A stretch of 64,000 bases of DNA from Hymenopus coronatus (Eukaryota > Arthropoda > Insecta > Mantodea > Hymenopodidae). The DNA lies in NCBI GenBank assembly GCA_030762935.1, contig CM060900.1, positions 112,124,620-112,188,619 of the forward strand, given 5' to 3'. The notes below the pieces were generated by a model. The model was not told the DNA's origin. It saw only the letters and a program-made list of their open reading frames with translations, and did not search any database. This document shows, one piece after another, positions 1 to 12,183 of this stretch; the stretch's first letter is position 1, and each line of letters begins with the position of its first letter. A program made the position numbers and the translations under genes.

Positions 1-308
1 GTGGTGACAGCATGACCAGTTATCCAGCCATATCATTACGTTTTTCGCCTTACTCATTGAAGAAATCTATTGCATGCAATGTCGTTCTGTTTTTTCGAGT
101 TCCTTGTTAAAAATTTCATATTTATTCTCTCCGCTGCTTGCAAAATGTCCTCTGCTTCTGCCGAATCCTTTCCCGAGTCATAACTATAATCTGTTATTAC
201 ATACATCGATATAAGTCCTCCGCTTACTACAGAATGTTCCCGAATAGCCGTTGACTTCTTGAAGTTGTATGTAAATTGCGCATAGAGCGGCGATAATGTG
301 AGTTGCAT
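1..308 (-). pseudogene. Remnant resembling the N-terminus of a Crypton-type tyrosine recombinase
   Basis: An open minus-strand frame runs from 308 to a TGA at 54-56. It contains SAEAEDILQAAER followed by a basic stretch with NSKKQNDIACNRFLQ. A related segment occurs at 61917-62004 (SAEPDEIL, stop, AAER), so this is a repeated coding-derived element rather than a chance frame. The pattern of an acidic helix, then AAE, a basic K/S-K-K segment and a hydrophobic-aromatic motif recalls the N-terminal DNA-binding part of Crypton-like tyrosine recombinases and their domesticated relatives. The frame stops where that family usually has a Trp, and the element leaves the window at base 1. No catalytic residues are visible. 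Homology between the two copies is seen directly; the family name is inference. Confidence 0.35.
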
Positions 309-589
309 ATTACAGATATTTAAGTGCTGGATTAGAAGTTGTGGCTCTTTAAGTGTAGTGGAGTATGTTCCTGAAAGTAAGTTCTGATGATTCGTAAATG
401 GACTAATGAAAACACTTTCAATTATTCAATTAAAGTGGTAGTGAAGACTGCAAATTGGTTGTAATACGATAACAATTTAAGATGAATTTTACAGTGAACA
501 CTATAACAAAATAAAAATCTTATTTCATTTCCTTAATATAGCTGATACATGATTATGCAACCAAGCCGGGTGGTTTAGGTGATTTCCTC
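309..589. other. No recognisable feature
   Basis: AT-rich sequence. A 61-bp open stretch (316-376) lies between an AG and a GTAAG, but it is too short to support as an exon. Confidence 0.4.
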
Positions 590-960
590 TGTAACTGGCA
601 CTTAGGAAGTCCGGTTTCGCTCTCCATCGACCGCGCACTCTGTACTGCGTTTTTCCGTGGTTTCCCGGGCGAGTGCTAGGGTGCTGTATATCTGCCACAG
701 TTCCTTTCTTTTTATTCCTTCAGTTCATTCCCCTTCTTCATCTTTCAGGTCGGCAGCAGGTGTGGCTCGAGGCTTTGGAGGCAGATGGCACGGTTACTTG
801 CTGCGAGTAAAACTCTCTTCGCCCTGGTTGCGCTGGCTAAGACTAAATGTAGTTGTAGTGGCATTCTCCCGACGGTCTTCCGGCACCTGTATAGCCTTCG
901 TGGCGCACCAGGGCTGTCATCTAGTGAACTGTTAGGGACTTCCGTGCGTCTCTGCGCTTA
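590..960 (+). repeat. GC-richer SINE-like segment
   Basis: The segment is richer in G and C than its surroundings and contains TTTTTCCGTGGTTTCCCGGG near 650. A similar GTGGTTT-CCC-GG motif starts the segment at 27590 and a looser version occurs near 34575. The motif is common in the bodies of insect tRNA-derived SINEs. No clear tRNA head or tail was delimited. An open frame across 657-935 has no recognisable domain and is probably incidental. Confidence 0.3.
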
Positions 961-1594
961 GTCATTTCCTGTGTGCTGGCCTGCGGTTTCCCTTCTTCTT
1001 ATCCCTTCCCCCAGGGGGTGGTAGGCCACAATAGATAAATACTTGGTCGAGTTGCTGAGATGTCCCCCGCCGTTAACATACTCATACCTCATATTCATTA
1101 CTATGTAAATGTCGTCTTCGGTCTCGCAGTTCAAGTTATTGAACAATACAGTACCACTGTGTGTGTGATATTGACCTTGAAGCTATAGTACTCTTATCTT
1201 TGACTTCGGTTGGCATCCCGTCCATGCGTATGCAGAACTTTTATACATCGGTTTGTATTCTGGTGTACCCTATGAAGCATCCATGGGGTCACAGACCGGC
1301 AAGTAGCGATTATCCGTCTGCAGAGGACGGAATGTTTCATGGACTACTGTGATAGACGTCGTGGAAACCGATGTTGATACAATCTTCGTGTACCAGAAAG
1401 GTTTTCTACAGCCTAACCAGCTATCGCTACGTAGTCTTCGTTACTTTATTATTGGTTAACGCCCTCACACGAGAGAACGATCGTTTTCATACCGGAACAA
1501 AATATTCTGGAAAAAGTACTCGTTTAGACTAGTGAAATGCTATTTTTTTAAAACGCCTATAAATAAACTTAATACTATAGCACGTACTACTGCA
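961..1594. other. No recognisable feature
   Basis: Only short frames with unrelated composition are seen, with no repeat shared with the rest of the window. Confidence 0.4.
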
Positions 1595-1960
1595 GAGCCT
1601 TCCGTGAAGTAGTGAATACATTGCTGGTCTCTAAAACCCAAGATTGCAGGTTCAAACCTGACAGAGGGTGCTGGACTTCTTTTTTCGGACACAAAGATTC
1701 TTAGCATGGTTTCCTTCTAAAGGGAAGTAAAGCCGATGGTCCCATGTAATATTTTATTTGCAAGTAAAAGAACCCCTTACCTTGAAAGAAGTAGGTGCCT
1801 GGGAAAAATTATCTGCCATTTCGCGTCCGCATGTCGTCATTTCGTCCTACAGTGCCATCTATGGGCGACGAGCTGATCTCTCGTCACCATGGCGCACCTA
1901 CTACTAGCACCATCACCACCTCCACCTCAACCACTACCACTACCACTACCACTGGCGCAG
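1595..1960 (+). repeat. SINE-T copy with CCA/CTA-rich tail
   Basis: It opens with a tRNA-like head whose B-box-like GGTTCAAACCT lies near 1650. The body matches the reverse complement of 26486-26855 and 54611-54974: the GGGAAGTAAAGCC block near 1722, GGGAAAAATT...GCCATTTCGC near 1801, and CTCGTCACCATGGCGCA near 1880. The end runs into ACC/CTA triplets (about 1895-1952), which may have grown from the SINE's own tail. The open frame at 1795-2022 is within this repeat and is not a gene. Confidence 0.6.
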
Positions 1961-3374
1961 AATATGCTGGCAGGAACGAGATTCAAGCTTCGAGCCTCTT
2001 TTCTAGAAAACTTCCGCACTAACAATGCATACACAAAGCACAGCTGTGGATATGCAGATTAAAGCAGCTACTTAAAATATATTTTTCAGATTTCTAATTT
2101 ATACCTGATGAGAAACTATTATTATTTAATATTATTTATTATAATGTATTAGTTACTATTTGTTATTATTTATTATTGTAATACTGTAGCTATTATTGAG
2201 TATTAAGTTAATATTCAGGGTTATAAGGATTATAATTTACTACTAAAACAAATAACAATAAATACAGGTACTTGGTTAATCAAAGATCTTCTGGTATGCG
2301 GAGACAGAGCCAGCAATACGAAAAATCTTGTAAATAAAATAACTACCATGGAAGAGAGTAGATCTTTTTAATATAATGCCACTAGTGTAATGCTACTGTC
2401 TTATACCATCTCTCATATCGTCATGTGAGTTGCCTATTCGTACAAAGTGTACGGCAATTTGGAAACTCCCTGTATAGTTTCAATCGGAAAAACAAAGTCG
2501 ATAACAATGAAGTGATATAAAATATTATATTTGTAGTATGAGTGGCTCATGTTAAAAGTCTAATTTTACTGTCAGCTGTCTAAGCAGAATATTATGAGTT
2601 TTCCTCAGATTTAAACCCAGGCCATTGACATTAAGCAAGTTAAGAAACACTTAAGGTATCTCTAACCGCCTTAGGAACAGTGAACACAATAGATACTATT
2701 ATTCAGAGAAGTTATGTGGGGAAGGTATTGTATTCCAGCCAAAAATTCAATTACGAGATTTCACTACAAACGTATGTTTTGAGGACCCGTAAATAGAAAG
2801 TGTGTGAAGGAAAACATTCATTCTTTGTGATTTCGGAACATGGGCGAAATTATGTTCAAATGGGCCCGGGGTCCATTGGCTTCAGAGTTACACCATATTC
2901 ATCTTCTCATAAGGGAAAACCCTGGGAAAAGCCTTAACCGAATAAATCACCCTGACCTAAATTCGAAGTCGGGATGTCTTAAATGTGAGGCAGACACGCT
3001 ACTACCACACTACAAAGGTAGCATCCCTAGTTTTTAAACTTTTCTTACGGGTATTGTGTACTTATATCAAAGATATTTCAAGCAGCGTCTTTAAGTTTAC
3101 CAACGTATTTCCTCCTAAGAATAAAGACCAACACGGGCTCAGTGTGTTAATCGAGAACCAGCTCACCAGAAATAAACTGCATGCCATATAAAATTTATGA
3201 CCCGGGCAGTGGATCATTAAACCCAACTGCATTGTTCAATACAGATATCTGGCTTGTTTATTGCACGACGCTGTGTACATTACATTTTCCTCTTCACGGA
3301 ATGACCAATCACTTCTGTGACAAAACAATGTGGTATCGAAACTAGAAAAAAAATGAAGTATGTTGTATCCACGT
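1961..3374. other. No recognisable feature
   Basis: AT-rich sequence with an ATT-rich stretch at 2115-2210. Short frames at 2840-3191 show no domain. Confidence 0.35.
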
Positions 3375-3545
3375 AACTTTCTGTACCCATTCTTCAATCA
3401 ACTTTTCTTAAAATGACTTACACTTCAAACTACTACAAGTTAATCGAGATAAACATTTGTAGAAATTGTGGTAAATACAATGGGAATAGGCACTACAATA
3501 GACTTAAGAGACGATCAATACTTTTAAGAGATACTCGCTATATGA
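3375..3545 (-). repeat. REP-A fragment
   Basis: The text TTAATCGAGATAAACATT followed by GACTTAAGAGACGATC and a TTTTAAGAG block matches the 3' third of REP-A in reverse orientation, as in the longer copies at 41385 and 42862. Confidence 0.5.
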
Positions 3546-3835
3546 TGTATTTGAAACTCTATGGGTGGACCCAGGAAACGACGCCTGGAGGGCCTTGAAG
3601 GCGCAACAGTCAAGTAATGGACCATATCATTAAGTACAGGAGAAGATTCTATGGATAGACTTCTGGTAAGGGTATCATACGACTTCCACATCGTTAACAA
3701 CAGGCTGTAAACATTGGTGGTGACTATATTGAAGAACGGTAAAACTTGGTAACCTGTATCTCTTCTGTATGAGTTGTAAATAGACCTAGTATTTGAATGA
3801 ACTGTTGTTAAAAACAATACCTAGCTTATTAAGGA

Positions 3836-4670
3836 CATGTATGACTGAAAACTTTGAAATTACAAACCAATAGTGATAGTAATATAACGCAAATAAGTTA
3901 CTGTGCACATTTCATCCATTTTGCAGAAATGGTTTGGAAGTTATAGTCAGATGTATTTATGTTTCTCTTACGCCGCTGAAATGCCTCTTGCAGCGAAGAA
4001 AAAACTAAAATTTTGGTCTAAAATTTTAACCGCAGCGTAACAATACATTTACCTAGGTTCCTCTATGTCTCCTTTAATTTACACTCCTAAAATTGTTAAA
4101 GTTATGAATGCGCTGTTTTGTCATCAAATGTTTGTGTTTGAAAATTGAAAACATATTCTTAAATGCATCTGAAAGTAACATATAGGGCAGTTCTAATTCA
4201 TTGTACTTCTGTAAACATGCACAGAAAATGTTATTAGTGTAACGGAAAACTGCTCCGCAAAGAGCATTTTACACGAAGAAAAATGCTGAAAATATCAATA
4301 CCGAGAATTGCAATTTATACCACATAATGGAAGTAAGTTAAAGTACCAATTTCATTCACTTTGACCGAATGGTTTGGAGTAATTGTGAAATTTTGTTTGT
4401 TTTTGTTACGTCACTATAAAGTCCCTGGCGACAAAAAATTAAAATTTTGGTCTAACATTTTAACCCTAGGTTCACAATACATCTGCCTCCGTTGATTTAA
4501 GCTCCAAAAATGTTTAAAGTTATAATTGTGTTATTTTTATGTTAAAAATATAATTTTTATGTTTGAAAATTGAAAACATATGCTTAAATACATCTGAGAG
4601 TTAAATTTATGGCAATTCTTATTCACTGTACCTCTGTGAACATATACAGCAAGTTTTTTTTTTTTATATA
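3836..4670 (+). repeat. REP-B tandem pair
   Basis: Unit 1 (about 3836-4313) and unit 2 (about 4314-4670) share an ordered series of blocks: TTCATYCATTTTG / TTTGACCGAATGGTTTGGA, AAATTTTGGTCTAA.ATTTTAACC, TGTTTGAAAATTGAAAACATA and CATCTGARAGT. Unit 1 ends with ACTGCTCCGCAAAGAGCATTTTACA and GAAAATATCAATA. The same series recurs at 43970-44450, so REP-B is both tandem and dispersed. No open frame spans it and its class is unknown. Confidence 0.7.
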
Positions 4671-5257
4671 TATACACTGACACTACTGTGTCTCGTCTTG
4701 TAAGTATGAGAAATTTCACTGCCATATACAACCTCCAGCCCTGTCAGATAATTCCACATCCAACATTCTGGGCATAATCCACAAATTCGGGTTGGCAGAA
4801 CAAAAGCTGCCTAACAATGTAGATGCAGGCAAAAGTGAGCGTAACATTGGGTTTAAAATCCGCATGCCAATTAAATTAGCAAAAGGGCAGTTAAAATGCC
4901 ATCTGATGGTAAATTCAGGAATGTTGTAATTATTTTGTGGAATTAAAATAAAAAGCTCAATTTTTTATGATTTTTCATGAAATTTCAGTCATTCATACAC
5001 TTAAAACCTACTTTGATACCAATAGGGTGGTTTGTTATGTTTAAAAGATCATTGCTAATACATTTTAATAAAAATGTACACTTAAGAAAAAATCATATCT
5101 GCCTTAATAAACTATATTATGTCATGAAGTTAGATCACTGAACTATGAATGCGTATAGTTACACATTGCAAACATCTCAGCCTGGTATGTTAAATAGTTT
5201 CTGAGAAAAGTATGTTATAAATTCTTCAAATGTAACATTAGCGGGATAGGACTTTTT
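4671..5257. repeat. Flank of REP-B
   Basis: The stretch near 4935-5000 (GGAATTAAAATAA, TTTTATGATTTTT, ATGAAA) resembles 44765-44820 downstream of the 44-kb REP-B copy. The repeat may therefore extend to about 5.0 kb. Nothing else is recognised. Confidence 0.35.
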
Positions 5258-6060
5258 CAATTTCTCTAGCGCGTACGTACATAGTACATAGCTAGAGAAG
5301 GTATTGTATTGTATTTCACCGGAAATATATGCTTTGAGGTCTCCTGAGTCGAAAAAAACATTTTTATAAGAAGGTCCTATGTGTGTCTGTGGACAAAATA
5401 AGTCAAAAACGAAAACACCGCTATATACCAAACTTGGCATTTATGTTTAGCATCTTCCAAGGATGCGACACGAAAATTTTAAAGAAAATCCCCCCCACCA
5501 AAAACTACTTTTACATGCACAAATTTTTGAAATGTTTATTTTTCTCAAAAATGTCTGTAATGTATCTTAAAGATATTTATTTCGCAAATAAAATATATAT
5601 TTTTCAATTTTCTGGGAATAGCCTCTCTATTCTGGATGAGTTTTGCAGAATTTTGCGTAACGGTTAAATCGTAGGAGATAGACAAAAACTTACTGCCCAA
5701 AAAATGTGGTCCCGTTAAAACACATAATTTGTCATATACGTTTTTCTTGTAGAGTGTGCCATTTCAAGATATTCCTTATTGTTGGTTTCAATTTTAAACT
5801 ACCTAAGTTTTCACAAACGGGACCATGCAAAGCAAACCGAATCTCAATTGTTTCATATAGCGACCAGCTTTTAAAATATTTGACTATCACTTTAGCCTAA
5901 TGTATTCGCTTGTTTCAATTTTAGTTACAATCAAGACCAATTCTGCTAATTTTTATTGCAATTAGCATGCTATAGATTAAAGAGTAATGTTTTGTAAGAA
6001 TAGTTTATATATAGAACAGCTAGAGAAAACGTATGTTAATGGAACAAACCATATTTTTTA
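5258..6060 (+). repeat. REP-A copy, near full length
   Basis: This is a good reference copy of the commonest repeat here. It begins with a palindromic TTTCTCTAGC...GCTAGAGAAGG and continues through TATTGTATT and ATATATGCTTTGAGG. A GTGTGT-rich block follows, then ACCAAACTTGGCATTTA, TCTTCCAAGGATGCGACACG and AAAATCCCCCCCACC. The 3' end carries a TGCTAAT...ATTAGCATG hairpin and CAGCTAGAGAAA before GTATGTTAATGGAACA. Both ends carry a CTCTAGC/GCTAGAG motif, consistent with short inverted termini. The short frames inside it are not conserved between copies. Confidence 0.75.
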
Positions 6061-6944
6061 TCTCCATTTGACTGAATATAGGTAGAAGAAACCCTATACC
6101 AAGAAGCGTGCAGCAAAATAATTACAAGGAAATTAATTAGCCATTCAGAATATTATTAATCAAACTAATAAACTGTGTGCCAGTTAAGAAATAATTACTC
6201 TAATATAAAATTAAAAACTACACTTCATCAACTTTTTGCAGTTTCCACCTGAAGAAGCAATTATGTAGAAATTCACGCTCTAAACAACGCTATTTACGTG
6301 GTAGTGATCACTAGGTTGCCTGCGCCTTTCTGTCTTCTAATTTTCTCTTCTCGTGTCTTCGTCATGACCCACATCCATCCGGGCTTTATTTGAGTTGTAT
6401 GTGCGAGTACGGTCAACTCTGAGGACTTTCGTATATTTGATGCCCCAGAAGAGGGGTGAAAACAGATACATTTACGCTGCATTTAACTTTGTTTCCCTAG
6501 AAGTTAAGAAGCCGAACAGCACTGTTTACTGAACAGAGGGAAACAACAGCATAGAAGAACAATTTCAAGCTGGCAACGCTGTGACTCTGTGGTTAGAATG
6601 TATTCTTCCTATCGAGCGACGTGTTCCACTGCCACTTTTTAATTGCAATCTCTGCCTGGTGAATGGTCCCAGACCTTTTCTTTCCAAGAAGCCGTGGTCT
6701 GCACATTGTGTCATAAACCCCCACCCTCCCACACATTTATATGCCGCCTTTAATATCTAGTTCATATCGACCTTTTTTTCTTTGGAGAAGTTATTTCTCA
6801 TAGCAGTGATGTTCACTCGTTTATTCTTTGCATATATCTTTGGATTGTTTGTCATCTTAAAATGTACACGCACATATTCGCATTCTCACTTACATTTCTA
6901 AGCTTTGGGGGAAGAAAGGAAATAATGTTGATGAGAGAAAATTT
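6061..6944. other. No recognisable feature
   Basis: AT-rich sequence with no convincing open frame, RNA or repeat. Confidence 0.35.
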
Positions 6945-7022
6945 CTACCCCTACCAGGAATCGAACCCGGAACTCCTCACACAGCAGACGGGTGCTCTGC
7001 CATCTGAGCTACGGATTCAGCA
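6945..7022 (-). repeat. tRNA-derived SINE head or tRNA pseudogene
   Basis: On the minus strand the sequence has a good A box (TAGCTCAGATGG), a perfect four-pair D stem (GCTC/GAGC) and a B box (GGTTCGATTCC) with a paired T stem. The 5' and 3' acceptor strands do not pair, so it is not an intact tRNA gene. Pol III promoter elements of this kind head tRNA-derived SINEs. Confidence 0.6.
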
Positions 7023-9615
7023 ATAACTGTCCTTATTACGGCGACTGGGAGATGCACAATAACGAAATTTGACTTTTTTTGCTTTCAAGGGGACCAACAG
7101 GTGAAAAATTACAGAAATTCTTAGAAAATGTGAGATTAATATAACGGAGTTATTTATAGTCACGAGCAATTTAAACATTTATCGGGTCGAAGTTTTAATA
7201 GTAACAAATGACACTACAAATATTAAAAAGCGCCTTCCTCTAATTGCATTTTCCAATGCATGTAAATGTTCAAAATCTCCTTCCGGTGCACATTTTAACC
7301 AACCAGGTTGACTTTTCTGCCAGAAAATGTTGTTAGCATAATAAATAAAAATTATTGAATAAATTCTCTAAGTATGAAAAATTAATTATGTATTTGTATT
7401 AACAAAGCTAATTAATCCATAAGAATAATGAAAAAATATGAATAATTAATTCCTTTCCTGCAGTAATATTTAATTAATGTGAAACTCCAGCGATAATTTT
7501 TGAAGTGATATTCCTGGAATGTAAATATGAAATTTTGTTACAAAATTTTGAAGAAAAGCATTTTTAGTAGAATAGTTAAAAAAGTACAAAATATTATTTT
7601 TTCAAAAACTATTTGATGCATTTGCCCAACATTTCAGAACTAGTTACACTTAATAATAGATGTATGTGGTAAAAAATGAACATAATTGTTAAAAAAAAAC
7701 AGAATTGAAATATTCACTATTCACGGTTTAGTCCCTTAATCGGAAAACATACTGTAATTATTTCTGATTTAGTGTATATAGTGTTTTGGTAATTTAAAAC
7801 ACTTAGCTCTTTAATAATACATTTAAAGGGAATCTGCATAGCTATAAACGTCCCATACCCCTTTTGCATAATTTTTGATATCTCAACGCGCACCACTTAC
7901 TTGAAGGGATTCGCAGGTCCCAGTTTAACGGGCATAGGATTTTAATTCAGAAAATAGCGCAGTCATTAGTTGATGATGATTCCTTCTCTGGAAAACACTC
8001 ATGTTGGCCATGATTTGAACTGAATTTCAACTACAGTTATCTCAAAACTACATTTTCCAAATATTGAAAAATGCTTCAAGGCAATTTTTACAAATTTTGT
8101 GACAAATATTTGCAAACAAATAATGACAATTATTATAATATTAACACAATAAAAGAACATATTCCTTAACAGGGTTAATACCATTATAATTGCATTGTAT
8201 CGGCATCAGTATGAAAATAAATCAGTAACGAAAAGTGTTCACATTTACAGCTGTGAATATGAACAGGCACCTTGGCAATTAATTGGGATGTAACACAATT
8301 TTCTATAAATAAGAAAGATTCCTCTTAGTCAGGCATAAACGTGGGATTCGATGGCTTGCCTGTTGGGTTGCTTTCTGTTCCTGACATTGTAAACTAAAAT
8401 ATGACAAGGAAGAAAGACACTGTTTTGTCACATGTTCATCCACTGCATACACGGAGCAAGGTTATTTCCTGCGACACAAAATCAAGCGAGTTGATGACAC
8501 CTAATATGTAGTTGGTGAAAAATAATTTGGGGATATAAAACTAAACGATGAACGATGGTTAAAGCTTATGTGAAATGAAGGGGTGTTTGGATAACACCTG
8601 TATGAAATAGTAAATGACTAGACTATTAAAAACATAATTTCTGCCTTACCCATGATGGGGTTAAAAATGATTTACATATATGGTTCAACTGAAGGAAGTT
8701 AATACTAGAGAGAGCAGACGGAGTATCGTTTGACAGATTGGAAATTAACAGCGCCAGGGTGATTAATGGTGACTGAGGCAGGACGTTATGTCTGATACTC
8801 ACTGTCCGTTCGCGACGATACTGAGACAACGGAACTTGTTCTTTGGCCAGAGTATTTTGAAACAATCCAAATGAAAAAGATAGGAAATAATTGCACGTAC
8901 CCAGGTCGGTTACGTGTTTTAAGTGTTTGTGGTAGCTGCAATGCAGCCATATTTCCCCCTTTCTCTGTCTTAAAAGACTCTGAGCAAAGAATAGCTACGT
9001 CATCTATTTGTTATTTCTTTAAATCTGTGTGTCAAACTACTGTATTGTATTTTGCCGAAAGAATCGAAGGTGCAGCACTCCCAAATGCAGCTTCACTTGT
9101 AGAAGAGGTTGGATCGGAGCTCTCATATACTGGTGGTGATGGGGAGAAAAGTTGTCAGTATAAACAATACTTAACAAAACACCGTAGCAACTTCACCCCA
9201 AAATCTCTCAAAATGTATATTGCTGTCCATGTCTTTAAAGGTGATAATAATGAGAGAGACTAAAGCAGCACAAAATAGATTAACTAGTTACGGTTCGAGA
9301 CCTTGGAATGCGTAACAACACAGGAAGTGTGGCGCGGTGGTAGCCAGAGATTTTGGAACGCGAGACGTCTCGACTCTTCTAGCATGTCCAGTATATTCGA
9401 CAAGATTCCAGAAAGTTGTACGAGTCATTTTCTATTTATACAAGGAGGAAGAATTGCAAACCAATGTGTGTCGTGAATTACAGTGATTTCTGTGTACTAC
9501 AGCTGTGTACACGATGAAGCGCCGAGTGAATTATTTGCACCAGTGAATTTAAGACTTCATTTGTAACCAATTTTCAAGTCAATAAAGACATTTGTTACGA
9601 TATACATTAACGCAA
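7023..9615. other. No recognisable feature; one 130-codon frame
   Basis: Mostly AT-rich unique-looking sequence. A plus-strand frame at 8871-9263 (130 codons, containing VCGSCNAAIFPPF) is longer than most here. It ends at a stop just after a potential AAAG/GTGATAA donor. It has no domain I recognise, and no splice signal clearly delimits its 5' side. Confidence 0.3.
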
Positions 9616-9758
9616 GTGAATTTGTGGTGGACAAAGCGGCGCAGGGGCGTGTTTTCTCGGGGTTCTCCGGTATGTTCCGCTATCACATTCCACCAGTGCT
9701 CCATCTTCATTTCATGTATCATCAGGTCATTTGTAGTAAAATAGGGCGTTAAACGCTA
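9616..9758 (+). repeat. SINE-P fragment
   Basis: It contains TTTGTGGTGGACAAAGCGGC, GGTTCTCCGG, ACATTCCACCAGTGCTCCAT, ATTTGTAGTAAAATAGGGCG and GTTAAACGCT. This is the body and end of the tRNA-derived SINE seen complete at 40915-41290. The tRNA head is missing. Confidence 0.7.
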
Positions 9759-11344
9759 TAGAAAGTGCATAAGGTTACACTGTACTGTTAGAATATCATA
9801 ATTACATTAATTTAAAATGAGAATAATAAAAATCAATTTAAGGGTATTATTTGTGGGATAAAGAGGTATTAAATTATTAACAATTTTAATATGACATATT
9901 AATGTTATTTTTTTAACTAACTTCTTTTCATCAGAAGTAATTGCTATCAATCAATATATAAATATATTTCGCATGTTTAGGTCCCGATTACCATTTTTTG
10001 TCTTCGATGCTCAAAAAACACATTTTCGGATACATCCGCTTTGCTAAGTGCTCTGATATAGGCGATTCTGGAAGTAGTTCCCATAAAGCTTTTGGTGTAT
10101 GTGCAGTTTACAAGGATGCTATTTTTGCTGCTTCAAAATCCGTTGTATTGAAGTCTTTGAGCTCTTAGATCAGCTGTAGTGCTTTACCCTAATTATGAGA
10201 CAGATTAATTATTAGGAAACCATAACATTGGAATGCTCCACCATAATGGTCCGCGCGGAAGACAGCATCGTGGCGAAACTATCCAGTATACAGCCGTCGA
10301 ACCTCAGCCGTATTTCGGTGCGTTTTCCCATAAATCATAACCATATCTTTGTATTCGTTGTTGGTTAACATGTTTCTTACGTACTTGCCTGGAAATGCGA
10401 GCAGACGCTTATCAGTATGAAACCATGAGGTAACCACATACAGAGAGCAAAGCACTATCTTAGCGATGTTTGCTTCGTACCTCTACTGTCCCTTCCGACA
10501 TCAGTGACTTGGCAACTTCTCTTACACTTAATGTATGCAGGAAATATAAAACTGCAAAGAACTATGTGCCGGCCCAACTGTCCCGTACAATGTACAATGC
10601 CCATGCGTGCGTCAAAGAGTTGAACTCAGTTCAAGATAAAACCGCCAATTGAGGAACTGGCTGATCGAACTTCGTTTTCCCCTTCTTGCTTATCAGTGGA
10701 GAGGGGTAAAACGACGGTCGCGCTTGAAGTCCTTTTGCTGACCAGCTTTAACTTGAAATAGCCCCTTTGAGTTCTCCAAATCTTTTAACACACGAAGGGA
10801 TATTTGCGAACGTCAAATACGGCAGATGGGTCACGTAATGTATATATCTATACAGAATGGGAGGTGAATAAGAGCAAGTAATTTTATATTTAGTAGGGAA
10901 CAATGCGTATAACCAATAAGTGTATTTCATTTTGTCCGCTTACTAATAGCGTCGTTATAAACGAAGCACAAATTTCGGGTTCTGATATGTTTTGGACGGC
11001 CCTGTGCTATTTCTCAGCTGTGTTTACATACATCACACCACCTATAATCGGGCAGGGCAAAGGACAGAGGGCAGAGGAAAGTCAACCGTGTAGCCTGTTA
11101 CTTGGACAACGAAACGCCTGAGAGAGGGAACAACAGCCATCTTAAAAGCATAATGAAAGTTTCCTCATGAATATTACTTTAGGAAATAGCGGGAAAAACT
11201 GTAAATACTGGATCATCACATCGTCTCTAAATGCTGATACAAATATTTGCACCATTTATTCACTTCCCAACCTCTATGTGTGTGACTATGTGCATACGTT
11301 ATATATAATAAATAGTAATATGCTATAATACTTTATTCAAAGAT
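9759..11344. other. No recognisable feature
   Basis: AT-rich sequence with only short, unconvincing frames (10470-10652, 10903-11121). Confidence 0.35.

Positions 11345-11416
<72 letters not shown>
11345..11416. repeat. Compound (TG)n(TA)n microsatellite
   Basis: About 11 TG units (11345-11366) run directly into about 25 TA units (11367-11416). Confidence 0.95.
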
Positions 11417-11420
<4 letters not shown>

Positions 11421-11640
11421 GAATGCCTCATTTGTATACCAGTATTCAAAGCGATCCAGTGTTGGTGCACAATCAATACCATATTTAAAATTGCTGGACT
11501 TGCAACTTTGGCAAACTTCACTGCTCTTTGAGTGCGTGCACGCCACTGTGTGGAGTTTCCAGATCATACGTGCTTAGCTAGAGCGCTCCGCTATAACACG
11601 GTGGGTAAGTTATGACGATCGTAACACGCTCTGAAGTTTC

Positions 11641-11672
11641 CCTTTTTTTTTTTTCTTTTTTTTTTTTCTTAT
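11641..11672. repeat. Poly-T tract
   Basis: T runs separated by single C residues. A second T run lies at 11903-11914. These could be the A-tail side of an unrecognised retroposed element, but no body was identified. Confidence 0.7.
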
Positions 11673-12107
11673 CATTCTCAAAGAGGTACACAATCTGAGC
11701 AGCACTAAAATGCTTAGTTTACATTTTTGAAACCAAGACGACAAACCCTCCAGTGTAAATTACTTTAAAAAACTATGCATATTTACGTGGCGTTCAATAT
11801 ATGTAATAATTATCAAGGAACCTGCGTGGATTAATGCAACAGAACAATTAGATTTGTTGAAAACTTTTATGTAATGTGTGCATTGAAATGAAGTTCGATA
11901 TATTTTTTTTTTTTCATTCTTAACAAATGAACACCAGTTATTTTTCTTGCTGATGATATAAGCATAGACACAGTAACGCTCTTAAAATTGTTATTGATTA
12001 AATTTATGTAGTCAGTGATTGTTGATTGTACATAAATACTCACTTTAGATATATTGTTTTTTACTAACATTGGAAATAACCTTAAAATTTAAGAAAGTGA
12101 TGAAGCT

Positions 12108-12183
12108 ATGAATACACTGATAAGTTTGATGCAACGAGCTTCCATATTGAATCTCGTTATAACTACTGGCTTTCTTGTTTCAG
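12108..12183 (+). CDS. Putative first coding exon, signal-peptide-like
   Basis: The frame starts at ATG 12108, with an in-frame TAA at 12090-12092 and a second ATG at 12129. It encodes 25 residues, beginning MNTLISLMQRAS and continuing as a hydrophobic run ILNLVITTGFLVS. That is the shape of a cleaved signal peptide. The exon ends in G followed by a strong donor GTGAGTACC at 12184, in phase 1, the usual phase after signal-peptide exons. The next good exon (14538-14711) starts in phase 1, and the join creates an Asp codon. No promoter or upstream exon was identified. The family is unknown. Chance cannot be excluded because the exon is short. Confidence 0.42.

Noticed and set aside
6945..7022. 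Intact tRNA gene on the minus strand
   Set aside because: D and T arms are plausible but the acceptor strands do not pair.
8871..9263. 130-codon plus-strand frame
   Set aside because: Long for this background, but there is no recognisable domain, no clear acceptor and no supporting repeat or duplicate to test it; left as an unexplained frame.
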